A stretch of 64,000 nt of DNA. Origin: CAUZIZ01 sp965219005. Lineage in GTDB: Bacteria > Acidobacteriota > UBA6911 > RPQK01 > JAJDTT01. The stretch is from contig CBDCMS010000003.1 in NCBI GenBank assembly GCA_965219005.1, forward strand, positions 2,418,001-2,482,000, read 5' to 3'. Position numbers and translations under genes: made by a program. Within the stretch, counting starts at the first letter, position 1; each line of letters opens with the position of its first letter. A model generated the notes under the pieces. The model was not told where the DNA came from and did not search any database. It saw nothing but the letters and a program-made list of their open reading frames with translations. Shown piece after piece: positions 27,755 to 37,491 of the stretch.

Positions 27755-29464
27755 CTAGTCGTCTTCCAGACGCAGAGTGGCAGCTGCAAGTCCCAGGGTT
27801 GACCAGATCATCAAGTAGGTCGGAGTGAACTCCAGAAAGTAGTCGAAGAACCCGTGCACAAGAATCGCCAACGCTGCGGCTGAGACTCCAAGTGCGTGGG
27901 GTAGCGTCTGCTGAGATGCGAGTTTCAACTGGCGGCGCAAAACCAACAAGAGTCTCCACAGGAGCCACAGAAAGAGACTCCCACCCAGCAGGCCGGTACA
28001 GACGAAGAACTCGAGGTAGAGATTATTCGTATGGTAGCTCCGATCCCAGATCTCCAGTCCGGCGTAGCGACCGTCCAGCAGGCGAAAGTTGTCGGGACCG
28101 ACTCCGAGAATTGGGTTTGCCGCAATCATGTCCATTGCTGTAGACCAGAGTTGCCAACGGCTCAGGACGAAACGCGGGGCGGGCATGGCTACCAACGGTC
28201 TGGTGGTTTGTTCTTTGATGATTGGACCAGTGACGACGACGCGCGTATATGCGGTAGGGGAACCCTCCAGGCTGAACCAGAAGAGATCCTCCCGAAGCAT
28301 ATCCCAGGCGAGGAGATATTCTCCCGAGGAATAGGGAGCCTGAACCTGGGCTCGCACCGAGACGTCCCGACCCGCTTCAACAGTGTGGGGCAACTCCGTT
28401 CTCAGGCCTTCGAAGTCAGAGACTTGTGATGTTGTCGCATCCAGCCAGTGGTAGGAAAGTCGCGCGGGTGAAGTCACTTCCGGGTCCCAGCTGGCGAGCC
28501 CTGTATTCGTTAGAATCAGCTCCACCTCCTCAAACTGGCCTGGCCGCAGCTCCAGAGACTCGGGAACGTTGTACTCCGCCTGGTACCAGTCGTTGGGACT
28601 CTGGGTCGTTAGCCGCAGCCGATACGCAGCAGGTTCCGACCAGGCGCGATAGCCGAAAACAGAGCCGAGCACAAGGCTCAAGCCGAGAATTGCGGCCAGT
28701 CCCCGATCGAGACCACGAGCGCGCCACCACATGAAGCCCAGAGCCAGCAGGACCGCCCCCATACTCAGCAGACCGCTTCGAGTGAGGCTTAGGATGATGC
28801 AGTTTCCGATCAATACCAAGGCGCCGAGAACTAGACCCGAGAGGCCCCAACGCCGACTCTGAACCGTCATCAGGAGAAGCGCACATGTCAGCCCGAAGGT
28901 CACTTCCAGATACATAGAGGTGACCGTGGGATAGGGCAGGGTGGACGTGATTCGTGGCACTCCTGCTGCCCACGAGGAGCTGGGGCGATAGGGACGCAGC
29001 AATTCCTCGACCCCTTCCACTTGTTGGTACTCCAGAAAACCCAACACACTGACGCAGGTGCCAACCAGCGCCAAGGTAATTAGGGCGCCGTTCAGGCGGA
29101 GACGGCTGTTAACGGCGTTGGCGACCAGGAGAAACACAGAGAAACCCACCAGAAAGCGTCCAATGAAACGAAGGGATTGGGCCGTATGCTCTGCCGCCAC
29201 TAGCGCAGAGACAAGCATGACGACAACCAGACAGAGGACAGGAGCAGTGAAAGCGGTCTTGAGCTGAATCGGCTGCCTCGCCAGAATCGTCCAGGAGATC
29301 CAGGCTGAGAGCGCCGTGAGAACAACAGCCTCGAGGTTGCTTAGTTCCTGTCCGGGAAAGGAGAGGGCAGGCTGCAGCCGCTCGAAAGGGGTGCTGAGAA
29401 AGATGGCTATGGTGGCGGCGTACGGAATCCACGCTACGGGGAGATCATTGGGTGCGGCTCGCAT
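27755..29464 (-). CDS. O-antigen ligase-like membrane protein with inserted beta domain
   Basis: 569-aa Wzy/WaaL-type polymerase or ligase that joins lipid-linked O-polysaccharide to lipid A or extends it. About twelve hydrophobic segments are seen. The signature loop NPILGVGPDNFRLL and HTNNLYLEFFVCTGLLGG (with the typical H...N pattern) is near residue 470-500. Unusually, residues ~290-440 form a soluble beta-rich insert (RPGQFEEVELILTNTGLASW), resembling an Ig-like or DUF11-like domain, before the signature loop. Neighbouring genes are GT39-like, supporting a polysaccharide locus. Confidence 0.78.
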   Translation of the reverse strand: MRAAPNDLPVAWIPYAATIAIFLSTPFERLQPALSFPGQELSNLEAVVLTALSAWISWTILARQPIQLKTAFTAPVLCLVVVMLVSALVAAEHTAQSLRFIGRFLVGFSVFLLVANAVNSRLRLNGALITLALVGTCVSVLGFLEYQQVEGVEELLRPYRPSSSWAAGVPRITSTLPYPTVTSMYLEVTFGLTCALLLMTVQSRRWGLSGLVLGALVLIGNCIILSLTRSGLLSMGAVLLALGFMWWRARGLDRGLAAILGLSLVLGSVFGYRAWSEPAAYRLRLTTQSPNDWYQAEYNVPESLELRPGQFEEVELILTNTGLASWDPEVTSPARLSYHWLDATTSQVSDFEGLRTELPHTVEAGRDVSVRAQVQAPYSSGEYLLAWDMLREDLFWFSLEGSPTAYTRVVVTGPIIKEQTTRPLVAMPAPRFVLSRWQLWSTAMDMIAANPILGVGPDNFRLLDGRYAGLEIWDRSYHTNNLYLEFFVCTGLLGGSLFLWLLWRLLLVLRRQLKLASQQTLPHALGVSAAALAILVHGFFDYFLEFTPTYLMIWSTLGLAAATLRLEDD

Positions 29465-29583
29465 CGCAGCGATTCTACTGTAGTCGTACCCTCGGCTGAG
29501 AACGGGCGATCTGCTCTACGACGAAGTCCGCCGAGCTTGATTCATTCACGTCCGAGCCGTGGTTGTGGTAAAAAAGCTACTCA

Positions 29584-31119
29584 TTGGATCAAGAGGAACA
29601 CAGCGTCAGTTTTCGAAACAGGGCTACCTTCGCAGACTTCTTGAAGCTGATTCTTTCCTCTCTGGCGCTCCGCTGCATCCTTCTGTTCGCATTCCCAGCA
29701 CCCTACGGCAACGACGGTTTCGGGAGGATTTTCTTTAGCGATCAGCTATTCCTTTCCCACTGGCTGCCTCTGACCCAGCTCATCGTCCAGCTTGGTGCTC
29801 AGTTGTCGGAGGGCATCCTGCCGATCCGGCTCCTCTTCGCCATTTGCGGCTCCCTGGCTGCCTTCGGCTTCTACCTCTATTTGAGACTCTTCCTCGACCG
29901 AGGCCTGGCGCTCCTGGGGGGGCTTCTGTTTTCGGTCAATCCTCTCTACTTGATGCTCTCACTGATGCCTTATCAGGACGTGCTCTTCCTGGGACTCTTC
30001 TACGCTTCCCTGGCCGTGCTCTTAAGAAAGACGCCCCCGCTCCGGTCCCCTCTTGGCTCCCTGCTATATGGTCTGGCCTCGCTGACGAGGTACGAGAGCT
30101 GGTTCCTGATCCCGGTCCTCGTACTCTGGAAGGCCAGAGTCGAAAACCCCGGCAGCCCTCTCTCGGACAAACTCATGGGGCTGTTGCGCGCGACAATCTT
30201 CTTCGGCTGGGCGCCCCTGCTCTGGTTTTTTCTTAGTTTCATCCACTGGGGTAAATGGGACGGCTTCCTCTTTCAGACAGGGGATCACTCCTTTTACGCC
30301 TGGAATCCTCATGCCGACCTCATATGGATTGTCGAGTACCTGGCTCGGATGCTTTACTGGATCGGGCTTTTCGGCTCTCCCATGGTATTCTTCTCGGCCT
30401 GGGCCCTCTTCAACTGGATCTCTGAGCGGGAACGCCCACACCCTGCCCAGCGACTGCTTATCCTGTTTGGATCGCTGGTTGTCTTCTTTTTTCTCTTCAT
30501 CATTGGAAAGGAGCACGACACGGTTTTTCGGTTTGTGACGATTCCCTTGAGTATCGTCCTGGTCATAGCGGTAGTCGGTCTGGGCAAGGCCAGAGACTGG
30601 ATGCTACTTCGGCAGCCGGACTGGTTTGGGCGATTGGGTCCAGTGGCGCTGATCTTCCTTTTTACGGCGTTGATTGTCTACGCAGCTGTGCCCATGGCCA
30701 GCCTGGACGAGAACGCTGAGTTCCGCGATCCCTTTCTGATCGCCCAGCGCCTGGATGAGACCGTGCAAGCGGACCAGAAGGTTCTGGTGGTAGCCGATCG
30801 GTCGCGAGACCTCTCAGATGCCGCTCCCATCGCGTATCAGCGAGTGGCTGCCCAGTCCCGCCTGGGACGAGATCGAATCCTGGCTGCCGGCCTTCTCCAA
30901 TCCGACGACCCAGCCAAGCTGAGTGAGTATGCGCAGGAGGCCGGAGTTGCCTATCTGGTGATATTCGAAAACTTCGAACCCTGGCTTGCCGCCGACATAT
31001 TCTTTGCCGACCTGCCTAGAAGGGAACCCAATCGAGTTGAGGTCATTTTGAAGTTGGAGACTGCGGCCATCTACAGGGTCTTCCTTCAGCCGCTAGAAAC
31101 GGACCATTTGAAGAACTGA
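29584..31119 (+). CDS. GT39-like membrane glycosyltransferase (DUF2079-like)
   Basis: 511-aa integral membrane protein with 10-12 helices and no obvious soluble catalytic domain except a C-terminal periplasmic region (residues 400-511). Features fit the dolichyl-phosphate mannosyltransferase-like superfamily (FAFPAPYGNDGF, SLTRYESWFLIPVLVLWK). TTG start at 29584. It is followed 6 bp later by a second related gene, so they are probably co-transcribed. The sugar donor is unknown. Confidence 0.72.
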   Translation: MDQEEHSVSFRNRATFADFLKLILSSLALRCILLFAFPAPYGNDGFGRIFFSDQLFLSHWLPLTQLIVQLGAQLSEGILPIRLLFAICGSLAAFGFYLYLRLFLDRGLALLGGLLFSVNPLYLMLSLMPYQDVLFLGLFYASLAVLLRKTPPLRSPLGSLLYGLASLTRYESWFLIPVLVLWKARVENPGSPLSDKLMGLLRATIFFGWAPLLWFFLSFIHWGKWDGFLFQTGDHSFYAWNPHADLIWIVEYLARMLYWIGLFGSPMVFFSAWALFNWISERERPHPAQRLLILFGSLVVFFFLFIIGKEHDTVFRFVTIPLSIVLVIAVVGLGKARDWMLLRQPDWFGRLGPVALIFLFTALIVYAAVPMASLDENAEFRDPFLIAQRLDETVQADQKVLVVADRSRDLSDAAPIAYQRVAAQSRLGRDRILAAGLLQSDDPAKLSEYAQEAGVAYLVIFENFEPWLAADIFFADLPRREPNRVEVILKLETAAIYRVFLQPLETDHLKN

Positions 31120-31125
31120 GCTTCG

Positions 31126-32637
31126 ATGTCGAACCGCCACCTTCTCAAACAGTACATCCCCTTGTCCGTGGGTGCCGCCGGCCTAGCGGCATTGGTAAGG
31201 TTCTGGAATCTGTCTGGTCTAGGCCTTACCCATTTTGACGAGGGATCATACGTCATGGCCGCCAAGTGGCTGGCCACGCTGGGCGAAGAGGGTTGGATCT
31301 ACCAGGCCGGCCATTCTCCCGGGCTTTTTCCCACGGTCGTCGGTCTCTTCTTCTGGCTTTTCGGTATTAGCGACTCCTCGGCGATCGCTGCATCGGTAGT
31401 GTCGGGAAGCTTGACTGTCGGCTTCCTCTGTTTTCTCGGTTCCTACTGGCTGGGCCCCCGAGTCGGCGTGGTGTCTGCCCTGTTTCTCGCCACCTGTGAG
31501 TATCATGTGATCTACTCGAGGCTGGCTCTTACCGACGCCACCTTTACTCTCCTCTTCTGGGCCGCATTGGCGTCATTGTTTCACGCCACCCGGGTGGGGA
31601 GCAGAGGTTGGTTCCTCTTGGGGGGAGCCTTTACCGGTCTTTGTTGGAACACGAAGTACCACGGCTTCTTTCCCTTGCTCGTAATCGCGGCCTGGCTCGT
31701 CATCATCTAGGGAGCCCGTTGCTTCCGCTCTCGATCCCATACGGGCGGGTTACATGCTTTCCGATGGGTCGACCTGCTGCTTGCAGCCGCTGCTGCTCTG
31801 CTGCTTTACCTCCCTTGGCTACTCTTCGTCGAGTTTACGGTTGGCTATCGTTCCATCCTGGAGGGACAGTTGAGCCATTCGCTGACCCTGGGATCCCTAC
31901 TCCTCACGACGCCGCAGACTCTTTGGTTCTATCTGAGCTCCTGGGTTTCTCCTCCGATTCTCGTCCTTACTCCGATCGGCCTTCTGCTGGCCCTCTCCGC
32001 CCGAGAGAAACCCCTCCTTTTCACGACGAGCGCCTGTGGTTTATTGGCGACCGCCATCCTCTTTTATCTGAGTTTTCCGAGACTGATCCTCCCGGTGATT
32101 CCCGGGATCTGCTTGCTCAGCGGCTATGCTCTGGTTTCGATGTGTAGAAGAGTTGCCCCGACTCGACCAATGGGACTGCTTTCTCTTGGGACGGCGATCG
32201 TTCTGACCTGGAACCTGCTTCAGACCCTGCCCGTCGTCAACCTCGACACCGACGTGTACCGGCGCGCCGCTCTCTACTTGAGGAACTTTCAAGAGCCTGT
32301 GATCACGCAGCTGAAGAAGAACTACTACTTCTATGAGAAGAGCAAGTCTCTGGAGCTTCGGTGGCAAGATCTCGATGAGCTGGACGCTCTCGTCAGGCGG
32401 TCGGGATCAGTCATCGTAGCGGTTGATCCAATCATCCACAAGCTGAAGAAGGAGCACGCCTGGGTCGAGAGCCATCGTCCTGAACTCACCCTACTACGTA
32501 GTTTCGAAGTGAGTATGTACGAACCGCTCTACTACCAGGGATTCGATCCCAATCTTGGCTTTGAGAAGCTACCCCGAACGATCGCGCCCCCGGTACCAGG
32601 GGATACGCGAATTGAGATCTATCGGCTCTCGCGGTAG
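31126..32637 (+). pseudogene. GT39-like glycosyltransferase with in-frame TAG
   Basis: The same frame is open from 31126 to 32637 except for a TAG at 31708-31710. The first part has the GT39 signature THFDEGSYVM (catalytic Asp-Glu pair, residues 36-45) and membrane helices; the part after the stop continues with helices (WVDLLLAAAAALLLYLPWL, LLSGYALVSM) and a periplasmic tail. The TAG falls where Trp or Gln would be expected. It could be a nonsense mutation, a sequence error, or read through. Without read-through the protein would be truncated to 194 residues. Confidence 0.72.
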
Positions 32638-32650
32638 CGTTTCTCTTCGC

Positions 32651-33556
32651 CTAGTCCTCGAGGGCCTGGTCGCGGCGACGCTTGAATACCCAGGAGACAC
32701 CGATGCTGATCAGGTAGAGGAGAACCATGGGAACGGCCCAGAAAAACAGGTTCAGAGCGTCTGCCGTAGGGGAAACGACGGCAGCGATAATCATGATCAA
32801 GAGGAAAGCGTAACGGAAGTTCTTCCAGAGAAAGCGTGGGGTGAGAATCCCGAAGATGGAAAGGAATGCCACCAGCACCGGCATCTGAAAAATCACTCCC
32901 ATGCCCAGGATGATGATCGTTTCGAATTTAAAAAACTCGACAGCGCTGATCATCGGCTCAAATTTCTTGCCGAACTCGTTGATCAGAAAGTCGAGTGCTA
33001 CGGGGAGGATGATGTAGTAGGCAAACATGCCGCCCAGGACAAAGAGAATGGTGGAGGAGCTGAGGAAGGGCAGGACATAGCCTTTTTCCTTACGATACAG
33101 ACCGGGAGCAATGAAGAGCCAGAGCTGGAACAGAAGATACGGTGCCGCCACAAAAATCGCGCAGACGAAGGAGACCTTCAAGTAGATGGTAAAGGCCTCC
33201 GTCGGTTTGATGACCACCAGCTTGTCTACCGCTCCTTTGATCGGTTCAGCCAGGAACTCGAAGATGGGCTCACGAAAGATCCAGGAGAGACAAAAGGTAA
33301 CCGCTACCGCGATGGCGGCGTGGAGCAGGCGCTTGCGGAGCTCGTCCAGGTGCTCCAGAAAGGTCATCTTGGCACCCAGCTCCAGTTCCGCTTCTGGAAG
33401 CTCATCGCCGTTGCTATCCGGGGGAGGGGCGCTGGGTGGGGGTCCTGGGCTGGCAGGCACCAACCCGTCTTCGGGCTCTTGCTCCTCGGAGGGAGAAGAC
33501 GGAGACTCGAAATCGTCTGGAGGATCGAGCGGCGGATTGCCGGAAGATTCCATCAT
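32651..33556 (-). CDS. tatC: Sec-independent protein translocase TatC
   Basis: Receptor of the twin-arginine translocase that exports folded proteins. A 55-residue Pro/Ser/Glu-rich N-terminal tail, unusual for TatC, precedes the canonical FLEHLDELRKRL motif (residue ~66) and six membrane helices (FCLSWIF, SSSTILFVLGGMFAYYIILPVAL, and others). The Glu in loop 2 (FGKKFEPMISA) region is present. Encoded just downstream of tatA on the same strand. Confidence 0.95.
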   Translation of the reverse strand: MMESSGNPPLDPPDDFESPSSPSEEQEPEDGLVPASPGPPPSAPPPDSNGDELPEAELELGAKMTFLEHLDELRKRLLHAAIAVAVTFCLSWIFREPIFEFLAEPIKGAVDKLVVIKPTEAFTIYLKVSFVCAIFVAAPYLLFQLWLFIAPGLYRKEKGYVLPFLSSSTILFVLGGMFAYYIILPVALDFLINEFGKKFEPMISAVEFFKFETIIILGMGVIFQMPVLVAFLSIFGILTPRFLWKNFRYAFLLIMIIAAVVSPTADALNLFFWAVPMVLLYLISIGVSWVFKRRRDQALED

Positions 33557-33636
33557 CGGCGACTAGGATTGTTCGCCAAGTAAGTGGCGGATGCGTGGTG
33601 GGGCGCGGTGGAACGCTACCTCAGCGGTTGCGGAAA

Positions 33637-33694
33637 GATCCCGCTGAAACTCAACTGTCAAGATCCCTGCCGAAACTCAACTGTCAAGATCCCT
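33637..33694. repeat. Tandem duplication of 25-26 bp
   Basis: Two near-identical copies (GATCCCGCTGAAACTCAAC then TGTCAA; second copy GATCCCTGCCGAAACTCAAC) plus a third partial one. The second copy reaches into the tatA stop region, so the tatA tail (RDLDS) is encoded by the repeat unit. Looks like local slippage duplication of the gene end. Confidence 0.7.
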
Positions 33695-33913
33695 TTGGAT
33701 GCGCCGCAGATCTTCTTCCTCGGTTTGAACTTCCTCTTCCCAGGTTCGCTTGAGCTCGTTCGACGCCTTCTTGAACTCGGCCAGCCCTTTTCCAAGAGAA
33801 CGGCCCAAATCGGGAAGCTTCCGAGGTCCAAAGACGATCAAGGCAATCACGAAAATGACAATCACCTCAGAAAAACCCAAATTCCACATAATCTCTACTG
33901 CCCCCTGCTCCAT
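33677..33913 (-). CDS. tatA: TatA/TatB family protein
   Basis: Small translocase subunit, 78 aa. One N-terminal membrane helix (MWNLGFSEVIVIFVIALIVF), the FGPRKLPDLGRSLGKGLAEF hinge/amphipathic helix, and an acidic tail. The helix begins at ATG 33889 which is the likelier start. The FGPRKLP signature and length fit TatA; a separate TatB is not seen here, as in many bacteria. Confidence 0.93.
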   Translation of the reverse strand: MEQGAVEIMWNLGFSEVIVIFVIALIVFGPRKLPDLGRSLGKGLAEFKKASNELKRTWEEEVQTEEEDLRRIQRDLDS

Positions 33914-33969
33914 GAGTCTATGCCAGGGCGTAAAAGCAAGTCAACCACACCGGCGTGAGAACAGCCACC

Positions 33970-33997
33970 TTCGCAGGCCTCATCGAAGTGCTATACT
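33970..33997 (+). promoter_or_regulatory. Possible promoter for the S41 protease gene
   Basis: -10-like TATACT at 33992-33997, with TTCGCA (4 of 6 match to TTGACA) at 33970-33975, spacing 16 bp. It lies about 40 bp before the protease start. Weak -35; moderate support only. Confidence 0.35.
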
Positions 33998-34036
33998 AGA
34001 AGTTTCCGCTACTGAAACCGAAAAAGGAGTACGCCG

Positions 34037-35710
34037 TTGAGACGCCCAGGCAATGAAAAGAGGAGCCGGCTCACAATCCTTCTACTACTGGCAATTCTGA
34101 CTGCAACCATTTTTGGCGGATGGTACGGCGAAAGAGTCAGCGCTAAAACCCCTCTCGAGGAAGAGACCCAGAAGCTCCTGAAAAGCTTCACTGAGACACT
34201 GGCTATCGTCGAATCGGACTTCGCTCACGAGGCCGATACCGAAGAGCTACTGGAGAGTGCGATTCGAGGCTTGCTGAGATCTCTGGACCCGCACAGTTCC
34301 TTCTTCTCTCGAACCGATTACAAGCGGCTGCGGGAAGAGCAACAGGGAAAATACTACGGGTTGGGCATCACCATAAGGGCTGAGTCGCCGGGCAGTGGCC
34401 GCGTCGTGGTGGTTGATCCGCCAGCCTCCGGCACGCCTGCATACAAGGTTGGGATCCGTGCCGGTGACGTGATCGCGAAAATCGAGGGTGAGTCGATTCA
34501 GGATTGGAACCTGATGGAAGACGTGATTCCCAACCTGAAGGGTCCCAAGGGGACGAAGGTCAACATCACGATCGAACGGGCCGGTGTGCCCGAACCCATC
34601 GAGATGAGCGTCGAGCGAGATGAGATCCCGCTCTACACCATAAAGTATGCGTTCCATCTTGACGCTACGACGGGTTACATCAAGATTGAGAAGTTCTCGG
34701 AAACCACCAGTAAGGAACTTGATGAGGCTTTGGAGAAACTGGATGAGTCCGAACTCGAGGCGCTGATTCTAGATTTGCGCGACAATCCTGGTGGAGCTCT
34801 CAGTCAAGCCATCGAGGTGACCGATCGGTTTATCGAGAAGGGGCAGTTGGTCGTAAAGACACGGATGCGTCGGGGCAAGGGCCACGAGTATCTGGCCCCT
34901 CGCGGTCGCCGCCATGACTATCCGATGGTGGTCTTGATCAACCAGAACAGCGCCAGCGCCAGCGAGATCGTGGCAGGGGCGCTCCAAGACCACGACCGGG
35001 CATTGATCGTGGGCGAAACCAGTTTCGGGAAAGCCCTGGTACAGACGATCTATCCCCTGGAAAGGAACAGGGGGTTGGCCCTGACCACCGGCAAGTATTA
35101 CACGCCATCTGACCGTCTGATTCAGCGCAGCTACTCGGAGAGTTTTTATGACTATTTCTGGGGAGGCCGTAACCGGGAGCTGGATGAGAGTGAACGCACG
35201 GTGTCTCACACAGATAGTGGACGGACGGTGTTTGGAGGGGGCGGAATCACTCCCGATGAGAAGGTCAAATCGGAGCGGCTGAGCAAACTCCTGCAGCAGA
35301 TCAGGCGCAAGAGCCTTTTTCAGAAGTTCGCCGAGAGATTGGTGGACGGAGAGATAGAATCTGACGTTCGCTTCCACTACACACCCAAGGAAAGAGGCGA
35401 GCTGACCCGCGAAGATAAAGCTGGATTGCGGGAAGAGCTGGTGATCTCCGAGCAGACCCTGGCTCTTTTCAAGGATCTCCTCGTGGAGAACGAAGTAGAG
35501 TTCACCGAGGAGACACTCAACCAGGATCGCCACCTAATCGAGAATCTTCTGAAGCAGAGGCTATTTGCCAAGCTTCTCGACGACGAGGAGGGGAAAAGGG
35601 CCTCGTTGGAAATCGATCGACAGCTGCAACGGGCGCTTGAGCTCCTGCCGAAGGCCCGCACTCTGTTCCAGAATGTAGTTGCAAAAAAGCAGGCAGACTC
35701 CTTACAATGA
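34037..35710 (+). CDS. ctpA: C-terminal processing protease, S41 family (CtpA/Prc)
   Basis: Periplasmic protease, 557 aa. Signal anchor at residues 13-28. PDZ domain around residues 105-190 (YYGLGITIR, GIRAGDVIAKIEG). Catalytic domain follows with the TSPB/S41 core: LRDNPGG, serine in NSASASEIVAGAL and lysine in GETSFGKALVQT (Ser-Lys dyad). A C-terminal helical region of about 120 aa is longer than in E. coli Prc-like families. TTG start at 34037 with AAAGGAG upstream. It cleaves tails of periplasmic proteins or processes lipoproteins. Confidence 0.93.
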   Translation: MRRPGNEKRSRLTILLLLAILTATIFGGWYGERVSAKTPLEEETQKLLKSFTETLAIVESDFAHEADTEELLESAIRGLLRSLDPHSSFFSRTDYKRLREEQQGKYYGLGITIRAESPGSGRVVVVDPPASGTPAYKVGIRAGDVIAKIEGESIQDWNLMEDVIPNLKGPKGTKVNITIERAGVPEPIEMSVERDEIPLYTIKYAFHLDATTGYIKIEKFSETTSKELDEALEKLDESELEALILDLRDNPGGALSQAIEVTDRFIEKGQLVVKTRMRRGKGHEYLAPRGRRHDYPMVVLINQNSASASEIVAGALQDHDRALIVGETSFGKALVQTIYPLERNRGLALTTGKYYTPSDRLIQRSYSESFYDYFWGGRNRELDESERTVSHTDSGRTVFGGGGITPDEKVKSERLSKLLQQIRRKSLFQKFAERLVDGEIESDVRFHYTPKERGELTREDKAGLREELVISEQTLALFKDLLVENEVEFTEETLNQDRHLIENLLKQRLFAKLLDDEEGKRASLEIDRQLQRALELLPKARTLFQNVVAKKQADSLQ

Positions 35711-35784
35711 TCCCCGTCTTGGCGTCTGGCACGCCTCGTGACAGGCCCTTGTCTTAAGACCAGGAACATCCGGAGGAGAGAATC

Positions 35785-37491
35785 CTGTTCAGGAAGGTCC
35801 TAGTACTTTCGTGTCTCCTGCTCCTGCCCGGCTGTGGCAACCAGCGCAAGGTCCTGGTTAGTCAGCCACCCGAAGTTACTACACCCCTACCGGCTGCAGC
35901 AGCGGATATCCCCGAAGCTGAACCCGTACCCACCGAGGCAGAGCGCCTGGAGTTGCTCCGCCGGGAAATGTTTGCGAAACGGCTCCAAGAGGCCGACCGG
36001 CTGTTCGAACAGGGGAGGCAACTCTTCGAATCAGGAAAGGTCGAGTCAGGTCGCAGTTATCTCCGTCAGGCGCTCGACCATCTGAAGGAAGACCCTCAGG
36101 GGTCGTCCCCAGCCGAGCTTGAGGCTGGCTATTTTGCCCTTCTCAGCCAGGTCCAGGAGCTCGAACTCGAGTTTCTTACCGGGTCGCCAGAAGCTAGCTT
36201 TGACGACGAGCCGAGTGCAATCGACCACCTTGCTCATATCAACCTCTTTACGATCAAAGTAGATCCGGCGCTTCGGGAGCTCGCCCACGAGGACTTTCTC
36301 GACTCCCGCTTCGACATCCCGATCGTTCTGAACGAGCGAGTGCTGAAGTTTCTACGTTACTACCGGACCCGCGGACGCAGGGTCATGACAGAAGGTCTGA
36401 AGCGATCCGGAAAGTACCTCGGATTGTTTCGAAAAATCTTCCGAGAAGAGGGAGTTCCGCTCGATCTGATCTATGTCGCTCACGTAGAAAGCCTGTACAA
36501 ACCTCGCGCTTTGTCGCGAGCCCGCGCAAAGGGCATCTGGCAGTTCGTCAGGGGCACCGGAAGGGTATACGGTTTGAGGCAGACCTGGTGGCTCGACGAG
36601 CGCTCAGACATCCTCAAATCAACCGCAGCAGCAGCCCGGCACATGAGGGATCTCTATGACCGGTTCCAGGACTGGTACCTCGCGCTCGCAGCCTACAATT
36701 CGGGCGCTGGCAGGGTCGGAAGGGTTCTCAAACGTTACGGTCAGATGGACTACTGGCAGATGGTCGATCGACGCCTGCTCCCACGCGAGACCAGAAACTA
36801 CGTCCCTTCCATCCTGGCCTCGATGATCATCGTCAAGAACCCGGAACGGTATGGTTTCCATGTCGACAGGGATCCCGAAATCGAATTTGAAATGGCGTCC
36901 ATCAAGGAACAGGTAGATCTGGAGGTTGCGGCGGAACTGATCAACGTACCCACCTCGCTCCTGATGAGCTACAATCCTGAGCTTCGCCGTGCAATCACGC
37001 CCTTCGACTACCCTGGCTATCTGATGAAAGTACCCATTGGCATGGCCGAACCTCTCCAGGCTGGATTGGCAAAGCTCCCCCCGGATAAGCGCATCCGGGT
37101 CCGTCACCACAGGGTTGAGTCGGGACAGACACTATCGCTGATCGCGAGTCGCTATGGCGCGTCAATCCAGGCCATCGCCGAGGTAAACCGAATCCGCAAC
37201 ATTCACCGATTGCGCTTAGGTCAGGATCTGATCATCCCGCTTAGAGGCGGGCGTCCGCCCAGGGGCAAACGAGGGAGAGTTATCGCAAGTTCTGGAACGG
37301 CTGACGAGCATATCGTCAACCGGGGCGAGACTCTGGGTAAGATCGCCCGGATATATGGCGTGCGCCTTCGTGACTTGCTTCGATGGAACAATCTGAGGCG
37401 CCGGCAGTTGATCCATCCGGGACAAGCCATCAAGGTGAAACCCCAGGCCAAGGTCTCGCAGAGAAATCCCCTCGGGCAAGAAGGCCAGTAA
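35785..37491 (+). CDS. mltD: MltD-like membrane-bound lytic murein transglycosylase with two LysM
   Basis: Outer-membrane lipoprotein that cleaves peptidoglycan glycan strands. The upstream in-frame sequence encodes a clear lipobox (LLLPGCGN; Cys ~residue 12) after a signal, but no ATG/GTG/TTG: only ATC (35782) or CTG (35785), both just behind a strong GGAGGAG. The first canonical start, TTG 35947 or ATG 35968 area, would lose the lipobox. Then a TPR-like helical region, an SLT domain (GVPLDLIYVAHVES with catalytic Glu, AKGIWQFV) at residues ~225-370, and two LysM repeats at the C-terminus (VESGQTLSLIASRYG; VNRGETLGKIARIYG). Confidence 0.85.
   Translation: MFRKVLVLSCLLLLPGCGNQRKVLVSQPPEVTTPLPAAAADIPEAEPVPTEAERLELLRREMFAKRLQEADRLFEQGRQLFESGKVESGRSYLRQALDHLKEDPQGSSPAELEAGYFALLSQVQELELEFLTGSPEASFDDEPSAIDHLAHINLFTIKVDPALRELAHEDFLDSRFDIPIVLNERVLKFLRYYRTRGRRVMTEGLKRSGKYLGLFRKIFREEGVPLDLIYVAHVESLYKPRALSRARAKGIWQFVRGTGRVYGLRQTWWLDERSDILKSTAAAARHMRDLYDRFQDWYLALAAYNSGAGRVGRVLKRYGQMDYWQMVDRRLLPRETRNYVPSILASMIIVKNPERYGFHVDRDPEIEFEMASIKEQVDLEVAAELINVPTSLLMSYNPELRRAITPFDYPGYLMKVPIGMAEPLQAGLAKLPPDKRIRVRHHRVESGQTLSLIASRYGASIQAIAEVNRIRNIHRLRLGQDLIIPLRGGRPPRGKRGRVIASSGTADEHIVNRGETLGKIARIYGVRLRDLLRWNNLRRRQLIHPGQAIKVKPQAKVSQRNPLGQEGQ

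Noticed and set aside
31708..31710. Genome-wide recoding of TAG as an amino acid
   Set aside because: Many intact genes here end in TAG at normal lengths (mfd, both SurA neighbours' region, DUF2461, two radical SAM genes), so TAG is a working stop.
32555..33583. 342-aa plus-strand ORF opposite tatC
   Set aside because: Low-complexity, charged translation that only mirrors tatC codons.
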